This document shows, in pieces, positions 21,143 to 34,012 of a stretch of 64,000 nucleotides of DNA (positions are counted from its first letter, which is position 1; each line of letters opens with the position of its first letter). The DNA is taken from positions 1 to 64,000 of the forward strand of contig VXBP01008535.1 of the NCBI GenBank assembly GCA_013400115.1, in the 5' to 3' direction. The stretch is from Rhinopomastus cyanomelas (Eukaryota > Chordata > Aves > Bucerotiformes > Rhinopomastidae). A model generated the notes under the pieces. That model had not been told where the DNA came from. It saw only the letters and a list, made by a program, of their open reading frames with translations, and ran no database searches. A program made the translations under genes and the position numbers.

Positions 21143-24100
21143 CTTTTCAGTGGGAAGCACTTGAGAGCCCACAACAACTTCAGTCTCCTCCGAGTGATGA
21201 ATAAACCATGTATGGAAAGAGCAGTCAGTACTTGTGTCCTGCTATGCTGAAGTTAGGAATCAGATGCATCACTGCTGGGTAAAGATTTTGGGGGGTGTTT
21301 AGGGTGAAATGTGGTCCTGCAGCTCTTCACTGACACCTCTGTGTTCACCCTGGTGCCTCTCCTGGGTTTTCCTATTCACCCCAGCATTTTCTGCAACAGC
21401 TCAGGCACAGACATTTGATCTTCTCAGCCAGCTCTTTGCTTACTGACGCTCGTAGCCACAATGCCTCTACCAGCGCGGCAAGCAAAAGCCAAAATTATCC
21501 CCACACAGAGAGGTTTGCACAGCCCTGTCACACCACCCTTTGAAGTACTGAGATGAATCGAAGGAATCTTGCAACTTTGCTTTCTGTTTTGCTTCAAGAC
21601 AAGACCTCACATGGAGGACACTAACAACAGGAGTGCTCTGAGCTGCTTTGAGCTACTCACTGTCTGTCATCGCTGCGTTATTACGCTTAGGGACTTTTTT
21701 TATTGTATCATTAAAGTTAATGAAATCTTATAGACGCAGACCTGGTGGGTGGTGCAACAGGGGACGTTAAAATCACACTTTCCTTTCAGTCACTCTCAGA
21801 AATGGAGGGCTAAGTGCTAAACCACTAAAGACTGCAGAGCTCTTGCTTAAAGAAACATCTTGGCTCTTTAAAAAAAAAGGGATGAAAGTGACACTATCTC
21901 AATAAAAGAAAGTGTAGCCATAGTGCAATTCCTCGTTGCCTCCAAGAAATCAATACCCATTTCATACGGTACAAAACTTTTCCTTTAACCTTTACTCAAG
22001 GTACAACAGCACAATCAATCCCGGGGTTCAGCCCGGTGACCTCTCCCCGCAGCAGTGTGGCGAGCCCCACCAGCACTTGGCACATCCAGCTCCTAATTGA
22101 CTCCGACCCTACGAGTGTCACCACTTGTCCCTCCACACAAGGGGTCTGTCGCACCCTTGCCTAGTTGCTCCGCTGGTGCTGCCCAGTGACGCTTGGAGGT
22201 GGCCGTGTGAGGACTCCAGCCCACCTCTCCCACAGAGCTCTGTTATTGGGGTGCAACACACCACCAACAAGATGACCATAAAAAAGGGTGCAAGCTGATT
22301 GTTGCAGCCAGCCCAGGATCTCAGCACTTGCCTAAGGAAGCAACAGACTGCTCACAATCCTATAGCTATTTTTCTTTGCTTTCCCCCCTCAATACTAGCT
22401 GCTTTAAATGAGTCATTGGGAAATTTTATGCTTTATCACCTCGTGTTGTAAAAAGCAGTCAAATGCTTTCTTCCTACAGGAACGACGCTAAATATCAGGA
22501 CAGAAGGTCACCTCAGCTCACCTATTTTGAATAAAGATTGTTTTGTCAAACCAAATCCTTTTTCTTTATTTTTAATGGGGTCATTGAGTCATTTAAGCTT
22601 TTATGTGTGAAACTTAAATGCTTCTCCCTGCAGTCAACAGCTAAAGCAGAGTCAACGTCATTCCCAACCTCAAACCCAAATTCTCCAGCAGGAATCCTGC
22701 AGAGCAATGCCATCTGCACCTCTCTGTTCCTGCCTCTGCTGCATCTCTAGATTAAACCACATGTAATAAGAAATAATTTGCTCCTTTAATATCAGGTTTC
22801 AGGTAAATTACCTAGGAGGCACCTCCTTGCCCTAAATTCAGCCCAGCTTGACTCCTGTCTAAGCACAAGGACTGTTATTCTTTAAGCACTACCCTTAAAA
22901 AGTTTCAACCTATCAATCCCAAAGCTCATCATCTCACATGAGCCTTGATGGTGCTGCTCAGACACATCATGCACACCCTACACAGGATGCATCCAAGCTT
23001 GAGTCTCCAAACACAGGTTGAGCCACTGCTGGGTATGAGCCCCCAGATCTGCAGTTCCCTCTAAAAAGCCAAGAGGAACAACACAACTTCGCTCCAGATC
23101 CCCATGTCCATCAGAAACTTTGCCTCATACAGAGAGAGGGATGCTCTCTGTTCATGCTGACGTGCTACGAGTGACCGTCTGTCTGTGCACGTGACATGTC
23201 TGAACACTTCATTTTGGTGTCCTTTTTAACTGAAAATGCCTGATTTCAGTGTATTTAGCTCTTGAGCATCTTCAAGAGTCTATTGTACACATGGGGCAGT
23301 CATCCCCTGGAGATGCTCAGGCAACAGAGACATGTGCATGGCACAGCATCGCATGGCTTCCTAATATCTAGACCTGGAGAAGAGGGGAGAACCTAGACCT
23401 GGAGAAGGAGGGGGAGTTGGGCTGAGGAATTGATTTCTTCCTCAAGTGTGTAGGAATGGATGTACTGGTGATAGTTGCCTTAGAAACCAGCAGAAGTTAT
23501 CTTGTCTGGCTGGAGCAGGGTCTCTCATGCTGCTCCTGCATTTCTGCCTGGCCATCTCAACCTAATACTATCAGCCAAGAGGGTCACCAGCGGTAAGGCA
23601 ATGGATAAAAGCACCTAAGTACCTAATTCCACTGATAAAAACAGATATTTTTACAGTGAGTGTTTTTCTTAAGAAATGAAAAACCCATTTAATTGAATTA
23701 AGCAAGTTTCCTTCCATTTCTATGTGTCAACACAAATGATACAGGACAGCTACAGACAGTTATATGGATGTTTACGTGAAGAGATCGACACATGAAAAGG
23801 CTGCTGCTATGATCACTCGCATTTTAATTATCAGAACAGTTCTGTTCATTTCAGGCTCTAGCAGAAACACACAAAAATCAGCGCCTGATAATTGGGAAAA
23901 AGCTTTAATGGGTCAGGGAGAATTATGTTTCTGCAAACCGTGCGAGCAAGAGGAGTAAACAAAGATGTTGGGAGCTATTTAAGGGAAAATGTTTGACAAA
24001 ACCCCTTTAAACAGGTTTACAATTTGCATATATTTATGTCAAAACTTACCCAAGACGCTTAAATTACACTGGGGATTGTGGGGAGAAGAGGGAGAGTGGG

Positions 24101-24658
24101 GCAGGAAGGGGTAGGAAAACAGACAAATACTCGAAAGCCGACTTCAGAAGGTATTTAAATCCTTTTCAAATGCAGTCGAAAGGGTCTGCAGCCTGTGCAA
24201 TCATCGCCTTTGGTGCCATTTTTGTCACTTCAGCGCAGTATTCAAAATCCATTTAATGCTATAAAAAGGAGCAGCCTTTCTCATGAATTCTGATTTATTT
24301 AATATTAAATCTGAATCTAATATGGCTCAGAAGCAGCACAAAATTGTGCTCGAAGCAACAAACAAACTTGCTTCCCACTTTGACAAGCGAACGAGCGGTT
24401 ATTACATTTCTGTAGAGCAACTTCCAAACTCGGGGTGGCCGAGTTTCCTTATTAAGAAATGTAATTTCGCTTGGTGCTGCAACAGCAAAACGCGGCACGT
24501 TAGGTCACGGCTAACAACGGAGATGCAAATGCAAACATAGATACAACCAGCTTCTTCGGGGTTTTTTCAAGTGCAGCAGCAATAAAAATGGAAATCGAGT
24601 CCAAAAGAGGAGGGTTGCTGCCAAGTCTGCAACATGTGCAGCGGCTTCTTACTGTCAC
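21143..24658. other. 3.5 kb block without CR1
   Basis: I see no CR1 piece in this block, in contrast to one per kilobase or so around it. Much of 22300-22800 and 23600-24550 is AT-rich with TAATTA and TTTAATTATC words and scattered ATTTGCAT-like octamers. No exon or RNA gene that I can support. Confidence 0.45.
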
Positions 24659-24735
24659 GGGATCATTTAAGTTACAAAAGACCTTTAAGATCACCAAGGG
24701 CAACCATAAACCTAAAACTGTCAAGGCCACTCAAG
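24659..24735 (-). mobile_element. old CR1 3' end
   Basis: GATCATTTAAGTTACAAAAG, ACCTTTAAGATCACCAAGGG and CAACCATAAACCTAAAACTG are a diverged antisense CR1 tail. Confidence 0.7.
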
Positions 24736-24780
24736 ACAAGAGAGTTTATGGGTTAACAGTTCAGTAGCAGCCCAAGGTTT

Positions 24781-25172
24781 AATGAAAGACTGAGAGAGTT
24801 GGGGCTGTTTAGTTTGAGGAAGAAGAGGCTTAAGGGAGACCTCATTGCTGTCTACAGCTACCTGAAAGGACACTGTAGATATGTTGATGCTGGTCTTTTC
24901 TCACAAGTCATCAGCAGCAGAACCAGAGGAAAGGGCTTCAAGCTTCAACAGGGGAGGTTTGGACTAGACATCCAGAACAAATTCTTCACAGAGACAGTGG
25001 TCAGGCACTGGACTGGGCTGCCCAGGGTGGTGGTTGAGTCCTCGTCCCTGGATGTGTTTAAAAGTCACTTAGATGTAGTGTTGGTGGATCTGGTTTAGGG
25101 GTGACCTTGTAGAGTGGGGCTGATGGTTGGACTCAATCCCAACGGTCTTTTCCAACCTGAATGATTCTATGA
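24781..25172 (+). mobile_element. CR1 ORF2 end to tail, group V
   Basis: Sense copy. The frame at 24799-25098 is open through LRKKRLKGDLIAVYSYLKGH, SSRTRGKGFKLQQGRFGLDI and VVVESSSLDVFKSHLDVVLV, then the 3' UTR GGTTTAGGGGTGACCTTGTA and the tail GAATGATTCTATGATC. The intact frame suggests moderate age. Confidence 0.93.
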
Positions 25173-25773
25173 TCAATTCAAAGCCAAAGAGACAAAGAGC
25201 TTCCTCCTCAACAGGAGAAAGGACTTGCCCCACGATGAAGAGATAAAGCTGACTGATTTATCTTTATATCTGGTTCTTTTTAATGAAGCTACAGGACTGT
25301 TACAGACAGGGGTAGAAATAGCAAATAAAGCAATTATTAGATCCATGAGACAAGCAACCAAATAGATTGAGCTGAGCTCCAAAATTAAGATGCCAACAAC
25401 AAACAATTACTTATCCTGACTTTTCTCCGGGTTTGAATTAAGGGCAGTTAACTTCACCGGTGTCATTAATTACTAGAAATGATGAGAAAGACTAAAGCCC
25501 TGGAAGTAAATTCATTTTACATCTATCTGTGAATGAGTTTTGCTGTGTTTTGACTGTTAACAATCCTTGCTAGAGAAGGACAAATCCACAGATACAGCAA
25601 GGCAGCAAAGTCAGCTCTAAATCCGATCCAGAGGATTTGTGCTGCCATTTCCTTGTCACAAATGAGGCTGTCTCAGTCCAACACAAAAACAATTCAAAGG
25701 TCCCTGTGATGGCCCCCCAAAGGTTTGTTCAAACGAGTTCATATTGGCTACATTTGAGCAGGATTAGGGAGGT
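25173..25773. other. single-copy sequence
   Basis: No repeat or exon recognised. AT-rich from about 25230 to 25560. Confidence 0.4.
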
Positions 25774-26303
25774 GTCACTCAGCACTGGTGACACCGCGCC
25801 TTGAGTACTGGGTGCAGTTTGGGGCGCCTCAGCACAAGGGAGACATCAAGGTGCTGGAGCGAGTGCGGAGGACGGTGACAAAGCTGGAGAAGGGCTTGAA
25901 GAACATATCAGGAGAGACTAAGAGAGTTGGGACTGTATAGTTTGAGGAAGAAGAGGCTAAGAGGAGACCCCATCACTCTCTACAACTGTCTGAAAGGACA
26001 TTGGAGAGATGCTGCTGCTGGTCTATTCTCACAGGTCTAGCAACAGAACCAGAGGGAAGGGCTTCAAGCTCCAATGGGGGAGGTTTAGATTGGACATCAG
26101 GAAAAGATTCTTGATGGAAAGAGTCACCAGGCACTGGAATAGGCTGCACAGGGTGGTGGTTGAGTCATCATCCCTGGATGTAGTCCCTTAGATGTAGTGT
26201 TGGGGGATCTGGTTTAGGGGTGAACGCGTAGAGTAGGGTTGATGATTTGACTCGATGATCCCAAGGCTCTTTTCCAACCTGAACAATTCTATGATTCTGT
26301 GAT
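25774..26303 (+). mobile_element. CR1 ORF2 end to tail, group V
   Basis: Sense copy longer at the 5' side than its neighbour at 24781 (ACTGGTGACACCGCGCCTTG, TACTGGGTGCAGTTTGGGGC) and overlapping it in content, so a separate insertion. It has a deletion near 26189 that drops the TTTAAAAGTCA block, and ends in ACAATTCTATGATTCTGTGA. Confidence 0.93.
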
Positions 26304-29300
26304 TTGTGCCAGTTCTGTACTTTCTCTCCTCAGGTACTCGAGTAACCAAGATTCAATCAAATATTCTTGAAATCTCACTCACCAGCTCCTAAAGCAAGAG
26401 CTAATTCAGTAGCCCTATGGTAGGAAATGAACTGGTGCAGCAGAGGATTAGCTTCTGCCAGCAACCACAAAACCACAGTTCCCATTTCAAATTTGACCTA
26501 TCAAACGGCTGACCACAGTGGAAACTCAAATCCTGCCTGACTTAGGGACCCTCCTACAACACAATAAAAGCTGCATTTGTCAAATAAATGGGCCGATACA
26601 AAGAATTGGTGCAGCTCTGTTATTTGCAGGCGTGAGAGACCAGGATTCTGTCTGAAGAGGAGGTTGCGCCTATGAGACACGGACACGGGTGAGCACTGCC
26701 TGGCATCAGCCCTGCAGGTCTCATGGGTGCTTTATCCACATCTCCTAAGGATCCTTAAAACCTTAAAGCCTTAAGAAGGTTCTATCTCATTTTCAGGTGC
26801 CTCACCTGAACTCGCCTGCTCTGTAGGAAGAGTGCACTAAAGGACCACTAGTGGTGTAATGGAACCCAGGATCATTTCCCACTTTTTCCCAGTACTTAAA
26901 TTCTTCAGGAGTTATATAGCCCTCAGCCTTTAGGTCATGATGTGCTGGTTGCATGCCCTGTCCAAGGATCAACCAGCCTACATCTGCTTCACTCATAATT
27001 TCATCCCACCATCGTTCTCAGAGACGTGGTTTGACGTCTCTTAGAACTCCGCATCAAGGCAGCACTGATCTACTGAGCACCAAGCCTGGTGTTTAAAATG
27101 AGAGTCAGAGGAGCTGTGTGAGGAGAGTACAAACCAAGTTACACTTTCTGGACAAATTCAGGTCCTGAGGCTGCAATCTACTTAATGTCACAGAGGTGTG
27201 ATTTGTGAAGCCTTTTCCTGAAAGACATTTTTCCTGCTCAGATCAAAGCATCAGCTAGTCTCAAGGAAGAGAAAGGATAGAGCCATTGCTGACTGACCAG
27301 CTCCCCTTGATCCTCCTCCCCTCTGCTCCTTCTGCAGAGGGCATCGAGCAACCGCCCTCATTTAGAAATGCTCATCTCTGCTCACCTTGAACCACCGAGG
27401 GCAGCTGCGGATGCTCCCCCTGCGACACTGCCACAAGCACACCCCATTACTGAGGGCATGAGAGAGGCAGGGGCAGAGCCAAATGGAGAAAGGTCTTAAA
27501 TACAAGTAATAATAATTAAAATGATGGCTGGGAAAGAGCTGTTTGAGATTGTACGGAGTCAGCTTTGAAAAGTACGTGCAAGACTGGGAAGAATCCTGCT
27601 TTGTTTTATCTGTGCAAGGTTATGTCCCTCTATATTTTATCCGCTAACGTTGTAATTCCACTTCTAAGCCTAATAAATATCCCACAGAAGCCCTATTCAT
27701 TCTTAAACCTGTGACTGCTGACTCAGGGAACTGTCAGGCTTTTCTGTGCCAGCATCTGTACTAAAAAGGCAAGATAAGGACTAGAAAATAGAAAGCAACA
27801 GTGTGCTTCTACCTGAGAGACAGAGATAGCTGGGTGGGGGCTCTGACAGTCTCATTTTGCTGACCATCACTCTCTGCAATGGGCTGTGCAACCGGTTACT
27901 GTGGTGCAGGCTGCACGAGCCACGGTTTCATGAGAAACCTGACCTTGGTTACTCTAAGATTTAGAGCTGAGTGTGGGTTTTAGTTCTCCCAGTCACCATT
28001 CCAGCTGATCACAGTGAAGGGCTGAATATCTGTGCTGTAATGCACAGGCTGAAAAAGCCACCCAAACGTGGATCTCTGAGGTGGGCAGAACATGACAGAT
28101 ACCTCTACACTGTTCCAAGGGCTGTAGGAGGGATTCCCACAAGCAACACGACACATCCAGACCAGAAAAAAGGGACTTTTTTTTTCCCTCTAGCTTTGAA
28201 GCAACTGCCAACTTCAGCTCAGCGAGACATTGACTTTCCCTTTGTGAATAGAGAACAAGATCCTCTCTTCCATGGCACAGCACGCGGCACCACCAGGGAG
28301 AGAGTCTGCAGCTCCACAGCACGCCCAGCCCCTGACATTGAAGGACTGTTTCAAAGAACACAGTGCTGCAGGCTCCTCTGCCTCTGGGCAACCTCCAAAC
28401 CTACCAAGAGGATTTCAGCAAACACATTGCGTGGTTTTTCATCCCGACATCTGTTCGGGAGTAAATGGTCCGATACCACCAAGCTCTGCTAGTTGGCTAT
28501 CCAGCACGCGACAACTTCGTGCTGTTGTCCCACAGGACCCCATTTCCTCAGGCAGTCTCACCTGCCTCCCGCTCTGTTTGTGTTTTCCATTAAAAGACCC
28601 CACATTTATACAAACAAATTTGAAGCATTTGATGCCACTGGCCTGCTGCCCCTTGGGTCTGCTCTTTACATGCTTCTCCCTCTCATAAACATCACGGGCA
28701 CTGGGCTAGGGGAAACCATCATTAACACACAAATATTCAAAGGGCTGGAAAATAAAAAGGCTATTCTGCAGGCTGAACAGCAAGAATTGCTGCATTTTGT
28801 GCACATTCCCTTCTTCTAAGGTTATTTCTCTGCTAACAGAATTCTTAGGATTCTCTTTGAAGCTGCTTTAACCAGGAAAGAGCTGCCTCTCACCAGCTGT
28901 AGCATCACTGATGTTTGTCATCAAAGAGGTGTCTTTGGACCCGGTTTATCTTGCTGCCCACACGATTTGCTAAGCAGCCAACCCCAACTTCATTTATTTA
29001 CTGGCTCTGCTCGACCAGTGGCTACAACTTCATTATGGTTTGCTTTTCACAGAAACACGCTGTAAAATGTTTTTATCAGTGATCGGATCCTTGGATTACT
29101 CTGATAACTGTGACCCGGTTTAACCACCACAAGGATTCCAATGCAGCAGCCAGCTTCTCCAGCTTATCTTTGTGGTCAGAAGCTGTGTTTCCCTGGCAGA
29201 AATTAAGGTAGAACCACCAAATGCGCTTTGGGATTGCTGCCTAATTTCTGTATCGTGTGTTCTCCATCTAAATCTACCTCCATCTCTACTATTACAAGCA

Positions 29301-29883
29301 GCAGAGCAGCAACCCAGCTTTTCCATAATAATTTACAACCCCTCAGCAGCCCAGAGCATGTTCTACAGAAACGGCTGCACGATCCATCTCCGCCCTGCAC
29401 AGCCTCAACTTTTGTTGGCAGATTTGTCAATCATGTTTATAGGCTCCTCTCTGCCTTACAGTCAGGGATTCTCATCCTGGTTTGATCTGTGTCATAAAAA
29501 TGTGCTGGGACTGATATACACCCAAGGACTTTCTGTTGATTTGTTTCTGTCACGCAAGCTATGTCTAATTTATGTAGAACTTATCTCATTCTATTAGATC
29601 ACTTTGTAATCATATTTAATTTAGATTTATTCCCGACAGTTCAGGCTGGCTCCAGGCATTTAATTAAATTTTGCCCTCTTAAGCCACTTAGTCAGTCTAG
29701 AGATTTCAAACATGATGTAGTTGTCCCTTGGACAGCTTTTTTCTACCCATAACCTTTGAATTGATAATTTGTGCTGTTGCATCTTACATGGCATTTTCAA
29801 GAAGTCCTTTAAAACCCGGCCTTGGTGCTGTGCAGTGTTGAGCACCGGCTCACATATCCCAGGGACAGGGGACACAGCACCAT
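26304..29883. other. 3.6 kb block without CR1
   Basis: No CR1 seen. Around 27480-27720 and 29560-29760 the sequence is AT-rich (TAATAATAATTAAAATGATG; CATTTAATTAAATTTTG). A 173-residue open frame on the plus strand at 27971-28492 overlaps another on the minus strand; neither shows a recognisable domain, so I do not call a gene. Confidence 0.45.
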
Positions 29884-29997
29884 CCAGCCCACCTGGACAT
29901 GTTCCTGTGCAACTTGGTGCAGATGATCCTGCTCTGGCAGGGGGATTGGACTGGATGACCTTTTGAGTTCCCTTCCAATCTCTAATGTTCTGTGATC
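29884..29997 (+). mobile_element. short CR1 3' UTR and tail, group Y
   Basis: CAGCCCACCTGGACATGTTC, GCAGGGGGATTGGACTGGAT, TCTAATGTTCTGTGATCC. Sense, 5' truncated. Confidence 0.9.
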
Positions 29998-30420
29998 CAG
30001 CCATGCAACAACCAGAGCTACTCCATTTAGACACCATTTTACTACCTGTAGAAACCTGAAATTGCAACCATCAGGTCAAACGTGGTGCAAGGACTGGGGT
30101 CAAAAGTAGGGATCAGAAAGCTAATTAAGGGTGCTCTTAAATTACACATTCATTTTGGCTTTGAAGACAGTAGCTCAAAATTAAAGTAAGTGCTTTGTGG
30201 AAACTTGAGTAGAAAAACATTGGTTGAAAAGCCCTAGAATGCAGTTCATACACATTCAGATTAATTTTAGTCTAAATTACTGAATTTAGGAAATGGATGT
30301 GAAATCATATAAAAGAGACTTGTCTCTCCTGTTCTGTTGTTAGGACAAATTACAGTATCTCAAAGAACACACTTAAATTTCCTTCTATCCCAACACATTT
30401 GTTCCTCAGAGTTAAAATCT
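29998..30420. other. AT-rich single-copy sequence
   Basis: Nothing recognised. AT-rich between about 30110 and 30340. Confidence 0.4.
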
Positions 30421-30905
30421 TAGAATGGTTATGGCTGGAAAGGACCTCCAGGATCATTCTTGTCCAGCCCTCAGCCCAACGTCTCCCTAACCCCTAGACC
30501 ATGGCCTCAAGTGATCTAGCTACTCAGTTTTTAAACACCTCCAGGGTTGGGGATTCCACCACCTCCCTAGGCAGCCTGTTCCAATGTCCAACCACTCTCT
30601 CAGGAAAGAACCTCCTCCTAAGATCCAATCTAAACCTTCCCTGATGCAGCTTCAGGCCGTTTCCTCTCATCCTATCATTAGTAATTTGGGAAAAGAGAGC
30701 AGTGTCAGCCTCTCTACCACCTCCTTTTAGGTAGCTGTAGAGAGTAATAAGGTCTCCTCTCAGCTTCCTCCTCTCTAGACTTAAAAACCCCAGTTACCTC
30801 AGCCACTCCTCATAGGACGTATTTTCTAGACCTCTCACCAGGCTCTTTGCTCTTCTCTGGACCTGCTCCAGAACCTCAATGTCCTTCTTGAGCCAAACCC
30901 TTCAA
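30421..30905 (-). mobile_element. CR1 ORF2 C-terminus to 3' end, group P
   Basis: Antisense copy: AATGGTTATGGCTGGAAAGG, CAACGTCTCCCTAACCCCTA, CCTAGGCAGCCTGTTCCAAT, GTAGCTGTAGAGAGTAATAA, CTCTGGACCTGCTCCAGAAC. 5' truncated near 30905. Confidence 0.93.
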
Positions 30906-31416
30906 GTTTCACATGCACTCTCCTCCCTACTCCACACTGTTGCTGCCCTAGCAAGTCTGAGATCACCCAAAGGCAGACAAGACATGGGTCTGGAAGAGGC
31001 AAACACCTCTGCACGTCATGCTGCGGTCCGGAGCTCCTAAAGAACATAGACAAGCAGCCTGCTGGTTTCTTGCTGGTGCTCTGGGCAGAGCACAGTACAC
31101 AGACAGCTGGGCTAATCATCATGCAAATTCAGTGAAAAACTAGTCACTTAAATTCCACTAATACATCTTAATTTCTTGCCCAGCAGTGTGATCTATGGTG
31201 CCAATATAATTCAATCTTCTTCCATTTTTCATGAGTGAAATAAATCACATCAAGATAGAGCCCTTCAGCCATCGTGTTTTGCTCCGCATGCAGAACTCTC
31301 TCAAACAGTTGCAGGGCAAATCCCACATCCCAATTCATTTGCTTTATGGAATGTGAACCCAAGTACACATGAACCCCAGGAATCCTCATGACCCACTCAG
31401 GTCAGCATCCCATCTG
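30906..31416. other. single-copy sequence
   Basis: Nothing recognised on either strand. Confidence 0.45.
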
Positions 31417-31583
31417 TGGAACAGACTGCCCAGGGAGGTGGTGGAGTCTCCATCCCTGGAGGTGTTTAAAAACAGAGTAGCTACAGCACTGGAGGCCATG
31501 GTCTAGGGGTTAGGGAGATGTTGGGCTGAAACCTGGACTTGATCCTACAGGTCCTGTCCAGCCATGATGATTCTATGACTCTA
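31417..31583 (+). mobile_element. CR1 3' UTR and tail, group P
   Basis: GTGGAACAGACTGCCCAGGG, CTCCATCCCTGGAGGTGTTT, CATGGTCTAGGGGTTAGGGA, then GATGATTCTATGACTCTATA. Sense and 5' truncated. Confidence 0.92.
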
Positions 31584-33949
31584 TAAGAAAAATTTGTTTG
31601 CAAGGAGTTTTCCTACTGGCAAAACACTGAGACAAGAGGGCTGATACCCCTTCCTGACTTTCATTTCAAAGCAGACCAATTATTTCAACCCTTTCACACC
31701 CCAGCCCAACGTATCCGCAGCACCCCCAGACCATTTTAACACCATCAACACCTTGCTTCCAGCACTGCTTGGCAGGAGCAGAGGGTGCCATGAAGGACAT
31801 TTTCCAAGACTTGATTTCTAAAAGGTTAAGGAGGGCTCTGATTTGCCTCACAAACCCAGGCTGCCCAGGTTTTCTATGTGATGCTGCTGGAGTTCAGCAG
31901 AATATTGCGGCACCCAGGGTTTATTGAATGAAAATAGTGTAAAACTCTGTTTTTCTTCTCCTTCCTTTTTTATAGCCCATGAAAAAGAGCAAATGGACAA
32001 TTCACATGAATAAACAGCCCCCATTACAAGCAAAGATTGCAAAATGAGTCTTTGGAGGTACCAGCACCGCTGTTAGCACAGCGGTCGTTTTTATACCTCC
32101 ACTTCCATAGTGGTTACTCTGGTTTAGGAATTATACATTTATGTGGAATTCCTTTTGCATTCCATATCAGACCATTTTGTGATCATAAAAAAAAGAAGTA
32201 GAAATAGAGAAAATCTATTCCATTTAGTTGCTTTCCATTTTCCCCTCCCTATGAGAGGTCATTTTGCTACAGAACAGCGGCTCTCCTCCTCCGGCAGAGC
32301 AGCTTTTTGTCATTTTCTTCTCATCATTTATTTTCAAAGCTGCTCTATAAAGTTTCTCTCAATGCATTACTAATAATCTTAACAGACTTTATGAAGGAAA
32401 ACCGTAGGTTTCCACTGCCAAGAGGCCTTTCTCTGAACCTCAGATGGCTGACTCTTTTTTTGACAATTTATCTAAAGTCAATTGTCTCCTATTGACTTCT
32501 TTTTTCCAGCTCCTTCCAGAATGACGACACTTGTTAGGTCCGACAGTTCCTCTCGCTCTCTTTTGGCTTTTCCCTATCAGAGATAAATCCCTAGCAACAA
32601 AAACCCCCGTGTCCCTTCAAAAATGTTTCATTAAGTTCTCAGATCCTGTTGCTCTCGTTGCCATCAAAACCAAGAGTCAATAAAACATTTTTAAATGCTT
32701 TTGGGGTTTTCCTCCTCACCAGCAGATTTAGGTTTGTGTTCAATACTTTAACTTGCAGGACAAAGATATTTTATCTGCTTCCATCTCCCTTTGGGAATCA
32801 CCCACTGCTCACCCAGAAGAAGCCCAACTGGAGCTGGTGCAAGAGCCAGAGCTGCTCTGTTCGTTGTCCCCACACAAGCCAGTGCTGGTGTCTGTGTCCC
32901 TGGGGCAGCCCCACTCCCTTTGATTGCTCCATTCCCACAGTTTCCAGCTGGTCTGAGCCCTGACTCCACATCTTCTCTCCCACCAGCTCATTACAAAGTC
33001 CCCTCGTGTTCAGCAGTGAGAGAGATGAAAGCATCATTTACAGGCTTTGCTGAACTGGAACCACATGTCTGTTTTCCTTCTGTAACATACTTTTTCTTCA
33101 ATACAACTCCATTTTCCTACATGTTCTTTCATTCTTTATACACAAACAACTTGATCAAGCTGTACTTTGTATTCTGTCCAATAAGCCATTTCAAGATTTA
33201 TTCCAGCCTTATGTTGCTGCAGTATCATGTTAGGAAGCAAATTAAGTTTATTTTTATATCACTTCCTTACCAAACTATCTGCTCAAACAGGGATGTCTTC
33301 CCTTTCTACACACCCAGGGGTTTTATACTTCCCAATTCTCATCAACCGTGACTTTCCTCTTTTCTTCTGCGACTTGGCATTTTGTTCATCATGGGCTAAT
33401 GAGGTCTTTTCTTTCACAACATACTAACAACACCCACACATCACAGTTTGGACACCAAGGCAGCTCAGCTTTTCCAGCATCCCTATTTCACACACACACG
33501 AGTCCAAACGATGCTTCAGAGATCACTGGTCAAAGACAGATCTCAGCTTTCCGGTCCTGGAGGCACTTCTGCCCCCAGCCCAGGCTTGACTGAGGGCTTC
33601 ACGTCAAACAAGACAAGAGGGGAACTTTTAATTGCTCTGAGGCTACATCAGATGAGCACTTCTAGGTGTCTAAATCTGCAGACTGTATCCCACCCTGTGA
33701 AACCTTGAAGGTCACAGGGACCCTGAAGTTGCCTTAAGGTCCCTGAAGTCATTAAGGCTGGTGAGGGCTCGTACTCCTCAACCCAATAACGGCCATCTGA
33801 GCAGCAGCTTCTTACGTGGTGCCAGAGACATTCAGCCCAGAAGTACTCAAGTACACAAAGTGAAGCTACAGAATGTTCTTACAGACATCAAACAGCTCAT
33901 AGTTTCTTAGATCTGAAGGCCAAGGTATGACTCACAAGGCCAACCTTGC
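31584..33949. other. 2.4 kb single-copy block, AT-rich in part
   Basis: No CR1. From about 31900 to 32660 AT-rich. A 186-residue plus-strand frame at 32791-33351 is opposed by several open frames on the minus strand and has no recognisable domain. A short CA patch (CACACACACACGAG) is near 33489. Confidence 0.45.
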
Positions 33950-34012
33950 TCATTGTTGGGGGGTTGGTCTAGATGACCTTCAAAATGTCCCAATCCATCC
34001 CATTCTCTAAAC
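33950..34012 (+). mobile_element. CR1 tail remnant
   Basis: TGTTGGGGGGTTGGTCTAGA then TGACCTTCAAAATGTCCCAA resembles a sense CR1 3' end. Short and diverged. Confidence 0.55.

Noticed and set aside
27971..28492. 173-residue plus-strand open frame
   Set aside because: A 132-residue frame is open on the opposite strand over the same bases. The protein shows no domain, no repeat of structure and no splice context that I trust.
32791..33351. 186-residue plus-strand open frame, the longest in the window
   Set aside because: Low-complexity start, several overlapping minus-strand frames, and no recognisable family. Chance is the simpler reading.
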